This document shows positions 56,949-64,000 of a DNA stretch of 64,000 nt, in pieces. Origin of the DNA: Lachnospiraceae bacterium (GTDB lineage: Bacteria > Bacillota > Clostridia > Lachnospirales > Lachnospiraceae); contig JAAVZL010000027.1 in assembly GCA_022791635.1 (NCBI GenBank), positions 1 through 64,000 of the forward strand, read 5' to 3'. The notes below the pieces were generated by a model, which was given only the letters and a program-made list of their open reading frames with translations, was not told the DNA's origin and made no database searches. The translations under genes and the position numbers were made by a program. The first letter of the stretch is position 1. Each line of letters opens with the position of its first letter.

Positions 56949-57713
56949 TCAATAGTAGCGGAAAAATCGAAGCTTTGGAAGACCGTCAAATCTGCCGTCC
57001 CAAATGAGATTCCCAAACGCTGCATATACCTCTTGAAAGGACCTGCACACTCCATCCTCCCTGCCCGTAGAAATACCCAAACCCCGAAGCAGCTCTTTCT
57101 CCCCCTCGTTACAAGCCTTGTACGCCACTGGCTCATAGACGCTGACAAATACTTCCTCTTTAGTCGTATCCAAAAACACAAACACCACAAGGTAATGCCC
57201 CTCATTTGCCTTTTCTGCAAGCTGAAGCTCTTCCTCTTGAAGGCACAGCTTATTTCCCGAAAGCTTTTGAACCACCATGGTCTTAATCTTCAGATACCAG
57301 GTCTCCTCCCCTTTTTGCCGCTTATGCGTAATACGGATATCATAGCCCTGGCAGTAAACGCCTAAGCCCTCCGGATAATCCACCTTGATCTCCGAGAATT
57401 CTTCACCCTCTTCCTTCTTCGCCAGCAAAACTCCCCCGTTTTCCGAAAGGATGATATAACCCTTTTCAAGCAGCTCCTCCCTGATATGCTTCAAGGTAAT
57501 CCGGTAACCCCGGCGGCCCATTTCATACCGTCTCAGCTCCTGCTTTTCCCTGGAAAGCCCCTGGTATATCTCCTGCTCTTCTCTCCATGTCTTTGCATCA
57601 TAATAAACATCATTGACAATATCCAGCTGCTCTTCCGGCTTCAAATAGATCTCCTCATCCTCACCCTCTTCCAGACTCCATCTATCCTCCAAAATAATTT
57701 CCCTCCACATCAT
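56949..57713 (-). CDS. DUF3883-like protein with altered nuclease motif
   Basis: A 254-residue protein. Residues 123-180 (GYDIRI, then WYLKIKT, EEELQLAEKANEGHYLVVFVF) follow the pattern of DUF3883, a PD-(D/E)XK-like domain often found in defence and restriction proteins. The usual E-x-K is K-I-K here (142-144), so nuclease activity may be lost. The N-terminal half is charged and helical. It overlaps the end of the 57710 gene by four bases (ATGA). Confidence 0.6.
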   Translation of the reverse strand: MMWREIILEDRWSLEEGEDEEIYLKPEEQLDIVNDVYYDAKTWREEQEIYQGLSREKQELRRYEMGRRGYRITLKHIREELLEKGYIILSENGGVLLAKKEEGEEFSEIKVDYPEGLGVYCQGYDIRITHKRQKGEETWYLKIKTMVVQKLSGNKLCLQEEELQLAEKANEGHYLVVFVFLDTTKEEVFVSVYEPVAYKACNEGEKELLRGLGISTGREDGVCRSFQEVYAAFGNLIWDGRFDGLPKLRFFRYY

Positions 57714-59341
57714 AAATCATCCCCTTCCTCTCCCTTTATCACGCTTCGATATTGCTCCTTTACCCATTCCTTTGTCACAACCCTTGCCTCCTTGGGAAAA
57801 GGACGAAGAACCCCCTGCTCCACACAAGTATCGCAAAGACTTCCGGGCTTACCCTGATAGACGAAGCAGTCTTCCACAAACTCCTTGCTGCAGATACAGT
57901 TAAGTCCGTAACGGAACACACCCTGCCGAAACATAAATTCATACTCGGAAGCACAGTAGCGTTCTCTGTATTCATAAAATTTGGAAACCGCCTCTTTCCC
58001 TGTTAGAATCTCTGCCTCCCCAAAATGAATCCACACCGTCAGAACCACAAAGGCTCCCCCATCGCTTCTCACATGGGAGCCCCAGGTCCTGAAATACTGC
58101 TCCTCAAAGTCCGAATGCTCCTCAAAGCTCCAGTGCCAAAGGGGATCATATTGCCGCAGCTTATCCCGAAAGGGTTCGCAGTCCTTGCAGGTGCATACTC
58201 CGGGAATGGTGTCACATCCCAGGCAGCAGCTCTTAAGCATATCGGTGTAAGAAATCACCATATCCAAAAAGGGGTATTTTTCCGCCAAATGCATGTAAGC
58301 AGGAAGCCATTCTCTTAAATTTCTTCCCGGATTCCTGCTACCGCCTATGGTTCCGTCCGCATAGACCCAGGAAGAAAGCCCTGCCTGATACGCGCTCCGA
58401 TAAAAGATATCTCCAAGAACCCTGTTTTCATTTCTCCATTCCATCCCCCGCGCCTTATGACCGCCTTCTTCAAACAACGGTTCTTCTCCTGTTATCAGCT
58501 CCATAACCTGTTCTTTGGTAAGAGGCCTGCCGTAAAACAAAAGCATCGGTGCGGTACAAAGACACAACGCCTCCACTTCTTTTTGAAGTTTTCTTACGCT
58601 TAACAAGGTTAGAGCCTCACAGTAGATTTCAAACATGGAACCGGCTTTCTCCTGCTGCTCTTTTCTCTCCTCCATACAGCTTTGATATACCCAAGGCTTC
58701 GTAAGCTTTGCCACCTCCCGGGCATCCAGCGCTATCCAGAAGACTGACAGCTTCTTTTTCTCTACAAGCTCTGAAAGAATCCTTTGGACTCTCGGTAAGG
58801 TAACCAGACCCTCTGTGCGCCGAAACTCATCTTTCTCTCCGCTTTCCCGTTCATCCCCTTTCTCCTTCTCATCCGGGCAGGCCTTTATCTTCTCTTTTGA
58901 CATCCCCTCTATTTTTACGAGCTGCCCTTCTTCACAGAGAATGTCTCTGCCCCAAGCCAGAACTACAAACTCATTCCCTGACAAGCTGTTCGAAGCCATA
59001 TTTCTTGAGAGCCAATCTTTTTTCTCCCGCACCTCCCGCTCCTGAATCAAAAGTTCCCACGCCGCCTCATCCAGAAAAATATCCCTTTTACGAAGAATCC
59101 TCTTCGTCTCCTCCAAAGCAGAAGCTTGAACCTCCCACAACATCACTTCATAACAGCTTCCGGATCGGGTATGCAGCCTTAAAAAGCCTTTCTCGGAATC
59201 CACCTCTATGTGTTCCACCGCCGATGTATGGATGGGATAACCCTCCATAAATTTGGGGTTGCCATAGCATTCGCCCAAGGCAACTACATACTCCTTACGA
59301 AACTGCCAGCACTCCAAGTGCCAATCTTTCAATCGAAACAC
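57710..59341 (-). CDS. unknown protein, paralogue of 55014
   Basis: A 543-residue protein starting with GTG after GGGAGGCGGG. The N terminus FRLKDWHLE and the C-terminal half (CCLGC, CTCKDCEPF, CICSKEFVEDCFVYQGKPGSLCD) match the 621-residue protein at 55014, but a variable middle of about 80 residues is shorter here. The shared cysteines point to a metal-bound fold in both. Two diverged copies in one operon suggest a pair that works together or has different partners. Confidence 0.7.
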   Translation of the reverse strand: MFRLKDWHLECWQFRKEYVVALGECYGNPKFMEGYPIHTSAVEHIEVDSEKGFLRLHTRSGSCYEVMLWEVQASALEETKRILRKRDIFLDEAAWELLIQEREVREKKDWLSRNMASNSLSGNEFVVLAWGRDILCEEGQLVKIEGMSKEKIKACPDEKEKGDERESGEKDEFRRTEGLVTLPRVQRILSELVEKKKLSVFWIALDAREVAKLTKPWVYQSCMEERKEQQEKAGSMFEIYCEALTLLSVRKLQKEVEALCLCTAPMLLFYGRPLTKEQVMELITGEEPLFEEGGHKARGMEWRNENRVLGDIFYRSAYQAGLSSWVYADGTIGGSRNPGRNLREWLPAYMHLAEKYPFLDMVISYTDMLKSCCLGCDTIPGVCTCKDCEPFRDKLRQYDPLWHWSFEEHSDFEEQYFRTWGSHVRSDGGAFVVLTVWIHFGEAEILTGKEAVSKFYEYRERYCASEYEFMFRQGVFRYGLNCICSKEFVEDCFVYQGKPGSLCDTCVEQGVLRPFPKEARVVTKEWVKEQYRSVIKGEEGDDL

Positions 59342-59433
59342 ACTCCCGCCTCCCTTCTTTCTTTTTCCACCGTCTTTCTATCCCTTCCCGGCCTTATCAG
59401 CCTGCGGCGCTGCTCCACATAAGCATCTCCTTG

Positions 59434-60513
59434 TCATCGATAGCAGTTTCCTTCTACGACGGTATACTGCCCGGAGGCGCAGGCCTCCTTTAAGCTCCTT
59501 CCAAATACCTGCACTGCCTTGTCCTTCTCAAACAGCTCTATCTGATCTTGCAAAATCCGAATGCCGTAGATTGCGTTGTCAATATCCTCCTGCTTCTCCA
59601 ACCTCTCATTACATTCAACCACCAGCACACAGCGCTCTTTGTTCGGACTGTATTCGGGTATCACTCCGGACAGTATTTCACCAAATGAAGGATATTTCAC
59701 AGACAGAGCTTCGCCGATCACATACGTACCGTCCGTATGTTTATCCACGATCAGGCAGGGCACCTTGCGGAACAAAACCTCCTTTGGCAAAGTTGCATGC
59801 CCGAACGGCCAATAGGCATCCTCACAGAAGCTTTCGATATGTCTGATAATCCCCTCTATATCCTTTTTCCAGTCATATGCAAACAAATCTTCCACACCCC
59901 AATGGGTATAATACCGCCCGGTCTTATCCGCATAAAGATATTTCGATATCTGTTTATCCTCTGCAAAATCATGTGTTTGGGGACGCTTCACCACCGTTGC
60001 CTCAACCGTCTGATTTTCAAAGGGACAGTTTACAATCTTGTAATTGCCCCAAAACCGGAAACACCCCCGATCCTCTATCCACAGAGCCACCAGAATATCA
60101 AAGGGAAGCTCTGAAAGGTACTGCCATACCTCTTCATACACATGGTCCTCCTCGTTCAGCCAGGTATATGTTCCCTCTCTGGAGAAATGCATTGCCGTTA
60201 AGGCATACTTCAGCTCTTTGCTTATAGAGGTAATTGGCATTCTTGTATGAATGTCAAATTCTTTCACCTCCACACAATACCAGTCCTTCTCACTGACAAA
60301 AGAAAGTCCTTGACTCTTTAACAGGCTCACGCTCTCTTTATCCCGAAAAGGCGGCTTTCCCTCTCCCTCATCAGAAGCCCAGGTCAGAAGATCCTCAAAA
60401 TCGCGTGCCGATGCCGGTCTGTCCTTCCATTCCCCCTCATCCGCCTTCGGATCAGAAAAAAGCGTCATAGCCACTTTGAACTCTTCTTGTGTATACATCC
60501 GCAGCTTTATCAT
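59434..60513 (-). CDS. unknown 359-residue protein behind an SD hairpin
   Basis: I do not recognise the family. It starts MIKLRMYTQEEFKVAMTLFSDPKADEGEWKDRPA; there is a central WLNEEDHVYEEVWQYL and a final VFGRSLKEACASGQYTVV. It is acidic and aromatic-rich, with no signal peptide or membrane helix. ATG 60513 directly follows a perfect AAGGAGGTAATTTT ribosome site; earlier in-frame codons overlap the hairpin that hides this site. Confidence 0.65.
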   Translation of the reverse strand: MIKLRMYTQEEFKVAMTLFSDPKADEGEWKDRPASARDFEDLLTWASDEGEGKPPFRDKESVSLLKSQGLSFVSEKDWYCVEVKEFDIHTRMPITSISKELKYALTAMHFSREGTYTWLNEEDHVYEEVWQYLSELPFDILVALWIEDRGCFRFWGNYKIVNCPFENQTVEATVVKRPQTHDFAEDKQISKYLYADKTGRYYTHWGVEDLFAYDWKKDIEGIIRHIESFCEDAYWPFGHATLPKEVLFRKVPCLIVDKHTDGTYVIGEALSVKYPSFGEILSGVIPEYSPNKERCVLVVECNERLEKQEDIDNAIYGIRILQDQIELFEKDKAVQVFGRSLKEACASGQYTVVEGNCYR

Positions 60514-60514
60514 A

Positions 60515-60566
60515 AAATTACCTCCTTGTTTGTTCTTGATTTTACAACAAAACAAGGAGGTAATTT
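60515..60566 (-). promoter_or_regulatory. 17-bp hairpin hiding a ribosome site
   Basis: On the minus strand AAATTACCTCCTTGTTT (60566-60550) and AAACAAGGAGGTAATTT (60531-60515) are exact complements with an 18-base loop. The second arm contains the whole ribosome site of the 60513 gene, and the stem ends one base before its ATG. Translation should be blocked unless the stem opens. Confidence 0.8.
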
Positions 60567-60581
60567 GTCACTATAACTTCG

Positions 60582-61748
60582 TTATATTTGTAATTCCGGC
60601 TTTTCCCTCAATCCGTAAATCTCTCCCATGGCACGCATAACCGGCGCCCCAAAGGGCAGGGAGGCCTTCCGCAATTCCTCCTCCAGCTCCTCTGGCTCTC
60701 TGCTGCCCCTGCGCTTTTTTATCACCTCAAGGTACGCAAACATCGCCTCCTCCACCTGGCAGAGATCCTGGGTAAATTCTCCCAGATAGCTTTCCTTTGA
60801 CAGCTGAGGCGTGATCTGATTGGACCGATACATGGCTTTGAATTCCCGCATCAAAATGTCCAGGTTATGATTTCTCTGAATGGTTGTAAAGAGAAAGCTG
60901 TTTTTCCACTGCTTTTCCCGGTCCCTCCAAAGCCTGGCGTTCATCTGAGCCGCCCGGTCCCGATCCAGCTCCCTTAACTCAACGCGCTCTGTCTTCTGAT
61001 TTATCTTCACAAATTCTATCAGGGAGATAATACGCAGCATGGCGCACAGGTTCTCGGTATGCATGCGAAGGCTTAAAAGAGACAAAAGGAGCAGCCCCTG
61101 ACTTCGAAAACAGTTGTATTCCTCCTGAAACGCTTGCAAAAGCTCTAGAATCTGCTCCCTCCTCTTTATGGAATCCCCTTCATCAAAGGCATAGGGATAA
61201 CGCTCCCCAAGGGGACGTTCCTCCTCTACCTCCTTTTTCACGGGAAGCTTGGGAAGGCCCTGTCCAAACTCCACCAGGAAGATCTCATACAGGGCGATGC
61301 TAAAAAGCCACTCCACATAAGCTGTTTTTTTTGCCTTCTCGTCTTTGTCGGGAAGCCGGATATAACGAATGCATTCCCGCTCCATCACCTTCTGGGCCTT
61401 TGTTACCAAAAGATAGGAGGGCATCTCAAAGCTTAGCAAAAATCCCTCGTAGATCTCCCTGCTGTGACAATAGGGAGAATGCAAAAAGGCTTCCCTGTTT
61501 TTCTCCGGATCCAGGAAGCTTAGCACCTCCTCTCTGTCCTCCAGGATGTTGTCTCTTAGGTATTTCAAAAAGAAGGCGCCACGCCTCAGCTTTATTCCGA
61601 TGGAAACCGCCAGGTTGCCGGTGAGAAGTCCGTTTAGGAATTTCAGCTGACCGGTGTTGCTTTTGGCTTCTTTGTCTATGTACTTTGATACGATTTCTTT
61701 GATTTCTTCTCTGGCTACTTCGATTTTTTTGCTTTTTTCTTCGTTCAT
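60582..61748 (-). CDS. unknown helical protein
   Basis: A 388-residue protein, mostly helical by composition, with many charged residues (SKKIEVAREEIKEIVSKYIDKEAK at the start; EELEEELRKASLPFGAPVMRAMGEIYGL at the end) and a Leu-rich middle, LLLLSLLSLRMHTENLCAMLRIISL. No motif is recognised. It overlaps the stop of the J-domain gene as ATGA, so the two should be made together and may interact. Confidence 0.6.
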   Translation of the reverse strand: MNEEKSKKIEVAREEIKEIVSKYIDKEAKSNTGQLKFLNGLLTGNLAVSIGIKLRRGAFFLKYLRDNILEDREEVLSFLDPEKNREAFLHSPYCHSREIYEGFLLSFEMPSYLLVTKAQKVMERECIRYIRLPDKDEKAKKTAYVEWLFSIALYEIFLVEFGQGLPKLPVKKEVEEERPLGERYPYAFDEGDSIKRREQILELLQAFQEEYNCFRSQGLLLLSLLSLRMHTENLCAMLRIISLIEFVKINQKTERVELRELDRDRAAQMNARLWRDREKQWKNSFLFTTIQRNHNLDILMREFKAMYRSNQITPQLSKESYLGEFTQDLCQVEEAMFAYLEVIKKRRGSREPEELEEELRKASLPFGAPVMRAMGEIYGLREKPELQI

Positions 61749-62827
61749 AAGAGCTGTTCCTTTTCCATCGGTTCTTCCGTCGAAATCCCGGGGCTGATAA
61801 AAATCTCTGCCTGTTCTTCACAAACGTTCTCTATCAGAGCTTTCTGCTCTTCATTGTTTACATAGATTCTTTTAAGCTTTGAACACCCTTTCCATGCATC
61901 TTCTTTGATCTCATTCACACTTATGGGCAGGCGAATCTCTTCAAGAGCCGTCTTCATAAAAGCTTCTTTTCCAATGGTCTTTAAGCCCTCCCCAAGGGTT
62001 ACTTTTTTTAAGTTCCAGCAGTATTTAAAAGCTCTGTCCCCGATTTTTGTTAAACCTTCCGGCAGGGTTACGGATTCCAGACTTATGCATCTGCAGAAGG
62101 CTCCGCAGAGTTTTCTCGCCTCATTGTTCGGCTTTGATTCCTGATGACAGGTTCTGGTGGTTCCCTCCGGACAGGAACAGAATCCATCCTCAATCTCTGT
62201 GACCCCCTTCTCAATCACCAGCTCCTTTAAGCCGCACTCTTTAAAGGAGGCTCTTGGGATCTTTTTTACGGCCTGTTCGCCCTCTCCTTTGATGATTACC
62301 TGATTGAGCACTCCTTCGTCCGAATAGCGGCTCAAGCTTCCACACCATTGTCCGTATTCATAGAAAAAGCTGCTACCGTAATAGGTTTTTCCTGACTCCT
62401 CGTTCATAAAATAGGATTTGGGCTCCAGCAAATCCGCTGTCACAATCACATTATAAATGCCGCCTTTTGGCTCTTCTTTTCCCTCGGCTGCTTTCACTCT
62501 TGTTCCTGCGGATCCTCCTCTGCCGTCTCTTCCCTTTATCTTGATCTCACATTCTTTTTTATAGGCTTTATACTCTCTTTCTTTCTCTCTCTGCGCATTT
62601 TTCTCTTCAAAATATAGTTTCAGCTCCTCTTTCTTCTCCTTTTGCGCTTCCGTTAAAACATGGCTTAATTCTTTTGCTCTTTCCTCATTGCCCTTTGAAT
62701 TATCAGGATGCACACGCTTTGTTTTTCTTTTTAGGTAGCTGATAAACTCCTTATAGGCTAATTTCACTTCTCCTGCGCACTCTTCATATGCCCTTAGTTC
62801 ACTTTTTAAGCTTTCGCTAAATTCCAT
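61745..62827 (-). CDS. J-domain-like protein with BspA-type leucine-rich repeats
   Basis: A 360-residue protein in two parts. Residues 20-80 look like a J domain: helix II KEFISYLKRKTKRV, then HPD at 40-42, then a charged helix III. In DnaJ proteins the HPD calls on Hsp70. Residues 180-335 are LRR_5 repeats such as SVTLPEGLTKIGDRAFKYCWNL and KVTLGEGLKTIGKEAFMKT, with a Cys cluster (CSCPEG, CHQ, CGAFCRC) between. LRR_5 repeats bind proteins. No signal peptide is seen. AGGGGGAAAGGG precedes the ATG. It is the first gene of the unknown operon. Confidence 0.75.
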   Translation of the reverse strand: MEFSESLKSELRAYEECAGEVKLAYKEFISYLKRKTKRVHPDNSKGNEERAKELSHVLTEAQKEKKEELKLYFEEKNAQREKEREYKAYKKECEIKIKGRDGRGGSAGTRVKAAEGKEEPKGGIYNVIVTADLLEPKSYFMNEESGKTYYGSSFFYEYGQWCGSLSRYSDEGVLNQVIIKGEGEQAVKKIPRASFKECGLKELVIEKGVTEIEDGFCSCPEGTTRTCHQESKPNNEARKLCGAFCRCISLESVTLPEGLTKIGDRAFKYCWNLKKVTLGEGLKTIGKEAFMKTALEEIRLPISVNEIKEDAWKGCSKLKRIYVNNEEQKALIENVCEEQAEIFISPGISTEEPMEKEQLL

Positions 62828-62934
62828 CCCTTTCCCCCTAAATTCTTCTGCATTTTATTCATCTGTTCCTGATTTTTAGCTGCATAGGGGGATATAAAAT
62901 ACCCCTCCCTCTTGTCTTTCTTATCATACAACAA

Positions 62935-62965
62935 GCCAAAAACAAAAGGAAGGGGATTTCGTCCC
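62935..62965 (-). terminator. weak terminator candidate after the epimerase gene
   Basis: Arms GGGA/TCCC around CGAAA (62965-62953), then CTTCCTTTTGTTTTTGG on the minus strand. The stem is short. It lies between the epimerase stop and the J-domain gene. The rest of the 190-base gap shows no clear promoter. Confidence 0.35.
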
Positions 62966-63016
62966 TGTAACTCTATTATTTTTAGATTTTGGAGCTTATG
63001 CATTCACCCCGTTCAT

Positions 63017-64000
63017 CTAATCCATATATTTAAGCCCTTCAATCCCGCGAATGCCAAGCCCAGGCTCTTCGGAGACCGAAATCTCTCTTTCCTCAAAGAG
63101 GGAGCCGCCCAGTATGGGATCCTCGCTGCAGAGCACCGGGCCGTCCAGGTCGATCTTGGTGATGATATTCTTGGCACAGGCAAGATGAACCGCAGCGTTG
63201 ACGCTGATTTTCGCCTCCAGCATACAGCCGATCATACATTCTACCCCGTAGAGCTCCGCCGCTGTGGCAATCTTTAAGGCATTGTAAAGTCCGCCGCATT
63301 TCATCAGCTTGATATTGATGAGATCCGCCGCTCCCATCTGCATAATCTTAACCGCATCTGTGGGAGAAAATACGCTCTCATCTGCCAGTACCGGCACATA
63401 GGACCGCTCGGTGACGAATTTCAGTCCCTCAAAATCATGGGCCGGCACCGGCTGCTCCACAAGCTCGATCCCCAGGCCCTTCTCCTGCATCTCGTTCAGA
63501 AGCCGCACCGCCTGCTTAGGAGCCCATGCCTGGTTTGCGTCAATGCGAATCCGGCGATCCGGTCCTGCCGCTTCCCGCACGGCGGACAAGCGGGCCAGAT
63601 CCAGCTCCGGATTTACCCCTACCTTGACCTTTAAGGTGTCATAGCCACGCTCCACCGCATTTCTCGTATCCTCTGCCATCACTGCCGGATCATTGACGCT
63701 GATGGTAATATCCGTCACGATCTTCTTTCGGCTTCCGCCAAAAAGCTTATACACGGGAAGCTTATAGAGCTGGCCATACAGATCGTAAAGGGCCATATCC
63801 ACGGCGGCCTTTGCGCTGGTGTTTTTTACAATGCAGCGGTTCACTGCCTGGATCAGATCCTCAAAATCATCCACGTCTCTTCCCACAATGGTTTTGATGA
63901 GATGATCCTGAAGCGCGCCGATGATGGCTCCGGTGGTATCACCCGTTATGGCTCCGGTGGGCGGAGCCTCTCCGTAACCCACCTGCCCCGAATCCGTGTG
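63017..64000 (-). CDS. dipeptide epimerase-like enolase-superfamily enzyme, partial
   Basis: The 327 visible residues lack the N terminus, which lies past the right edge. Catalytic marks of the L-Ala-D/L-Glu epimerase branch are present: KVKVG with the Lys pair, metal ligands in RIDANQAW, LVEQPV and VLADESV, and the second base Lys in INIKLMKCGG. The C-terminal LDGP and CMLEAKISV also fit. These enzymes invert one amino acid of a dipeptide, often in murein peptide reuse. It stands on the same strand as the unknown operon but 190 bases before it. Confidence 0.87.
   Translation of the reverse strand, partial: HTDSGQVGYGEAPPTGAITGDTTGAIIGALQDHLIKTIVGRDVDDFEDLIQAVNRCIVKNTSAKAAVDMALYDLYGQLYKLPVYKLFGGSRKKIVTDITISVNDPAVMAEDTRNAVERGYDTLKVKVGVNPELDLARLSAVREAAGPDRRIRIDANQAWAPKQAVRLLNEMQEKGLGIELVEQPVPAHDFEGLKFVTERSYVPVLADESVFSPTDAVKIMQMGAADLINIKLMKCGGLYNALKIATAAELYGVECMIGCMLEAKISVNAAVHLACAKNIITKIDLDGPVLCSEDPILGGSLFEEREISVSEEPGLGIRGIEGLKYMD

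Noticed and set aside
62806..63003. A 65-codon frame just before the J-domain gene
   Set aside because: The only SD-like bases touch the ATG with no spacing, and it overlaps the start of the real gene.

Overview
The window looks like chromosomal DNA of an anaerobic gut-type Clostridia, most likely Lachnospiraceae. The grounds are the mix of families: HdrABC-like electron-transfer genes, a Rex-controlled dehydrogenase, a YtfQRT/YjfF-type sugar importer with a YesM/YesN two-component system, AraR of the GntR/LacI chimera type, a beta-glucoside PTS, an Lsa/CplR-like ABC-F protein, and strong AGGAGG ribosome sites throughout. Most genes lie on the minus strand. I saw no rRNA, tRNA, CRISPR array, prophage or intact insertion sequence.

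Layout. 0-2.7 kb: hdrB-hdrC-hdrA (hdrA cut by the left edge), then a lactate/malate dehydrogenase with a perfect Rex box. 2.9-11.8 kb: drug-response genes: an ABC-F protein behind a leader peptide and an intrinsic terminator, a frameshifted MATE gene coupled to a MarR repressor, LysR, DUF2284, an MFS exporter with a TetR repressor, and a LytTR/DUF3021 pair. 12-17.5 kb: an orphan sugar-binding lipoprotein, a Cof phosphatase, DUF1622, and a metal-export unit (HMA chaperone, P1B ATPase, CadC-like sensor). 17.5-31.7 kb: an L-arabinose locus (araR, araA, a ribulokinase-like gene, two-component system, ABC importer with two binding proteins); no araD is present. 31.7-44.8 kb: a broken Rpn nuclease gene, then two divergent blocks: sugar isomerase, split transketolase and FGGY kinase on the minus strand, and two LacI regulators, a beta-glucoside PTS, a GH1 enzyme and a DUF4038/GH140-like enzyme on the plus strand. 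Together the two blocks fit uptake and breakdown of apiose-bearing glucosides. 44.8-55 kb: a small Cys-rich protein, an AAA ATPase/nuclease-like protein, MscS, glgB, Cof, ligA and an rRNA pseudouridine synthase. 54.5-62.8 kb: an operon of proteins I do not recognise, including a J-domain/LRR protein, a DUF3883-like protein and a paralogous Cys-rich pair; one gene has its ribosome site buried in a 17-bp hairpin. 63-64 kb: a dipeptide-epimerase-like enzyme running off the right edge.

The intergenic gaps hold many structured repeats: a roughly 105-bp GC-rich element with terminal inverted repeats (two full copies and one core copy, with a base-pair-preserving change in its hairpin), very long hairpins that start with a (G)CCCCAGGC arm, a 110-bp tandem hairpin repeat, and a short TCGCTGCGCGA-type repeat. 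Two of the GC-rich copies lie beside a long hairpin of the same family 42 kb apart, so the pair may move or be copied together.

All family names are from reading the translated sequences by eye. No database search was run. Pathway assignments such as apiose and arabinose use are inferences from gene content.
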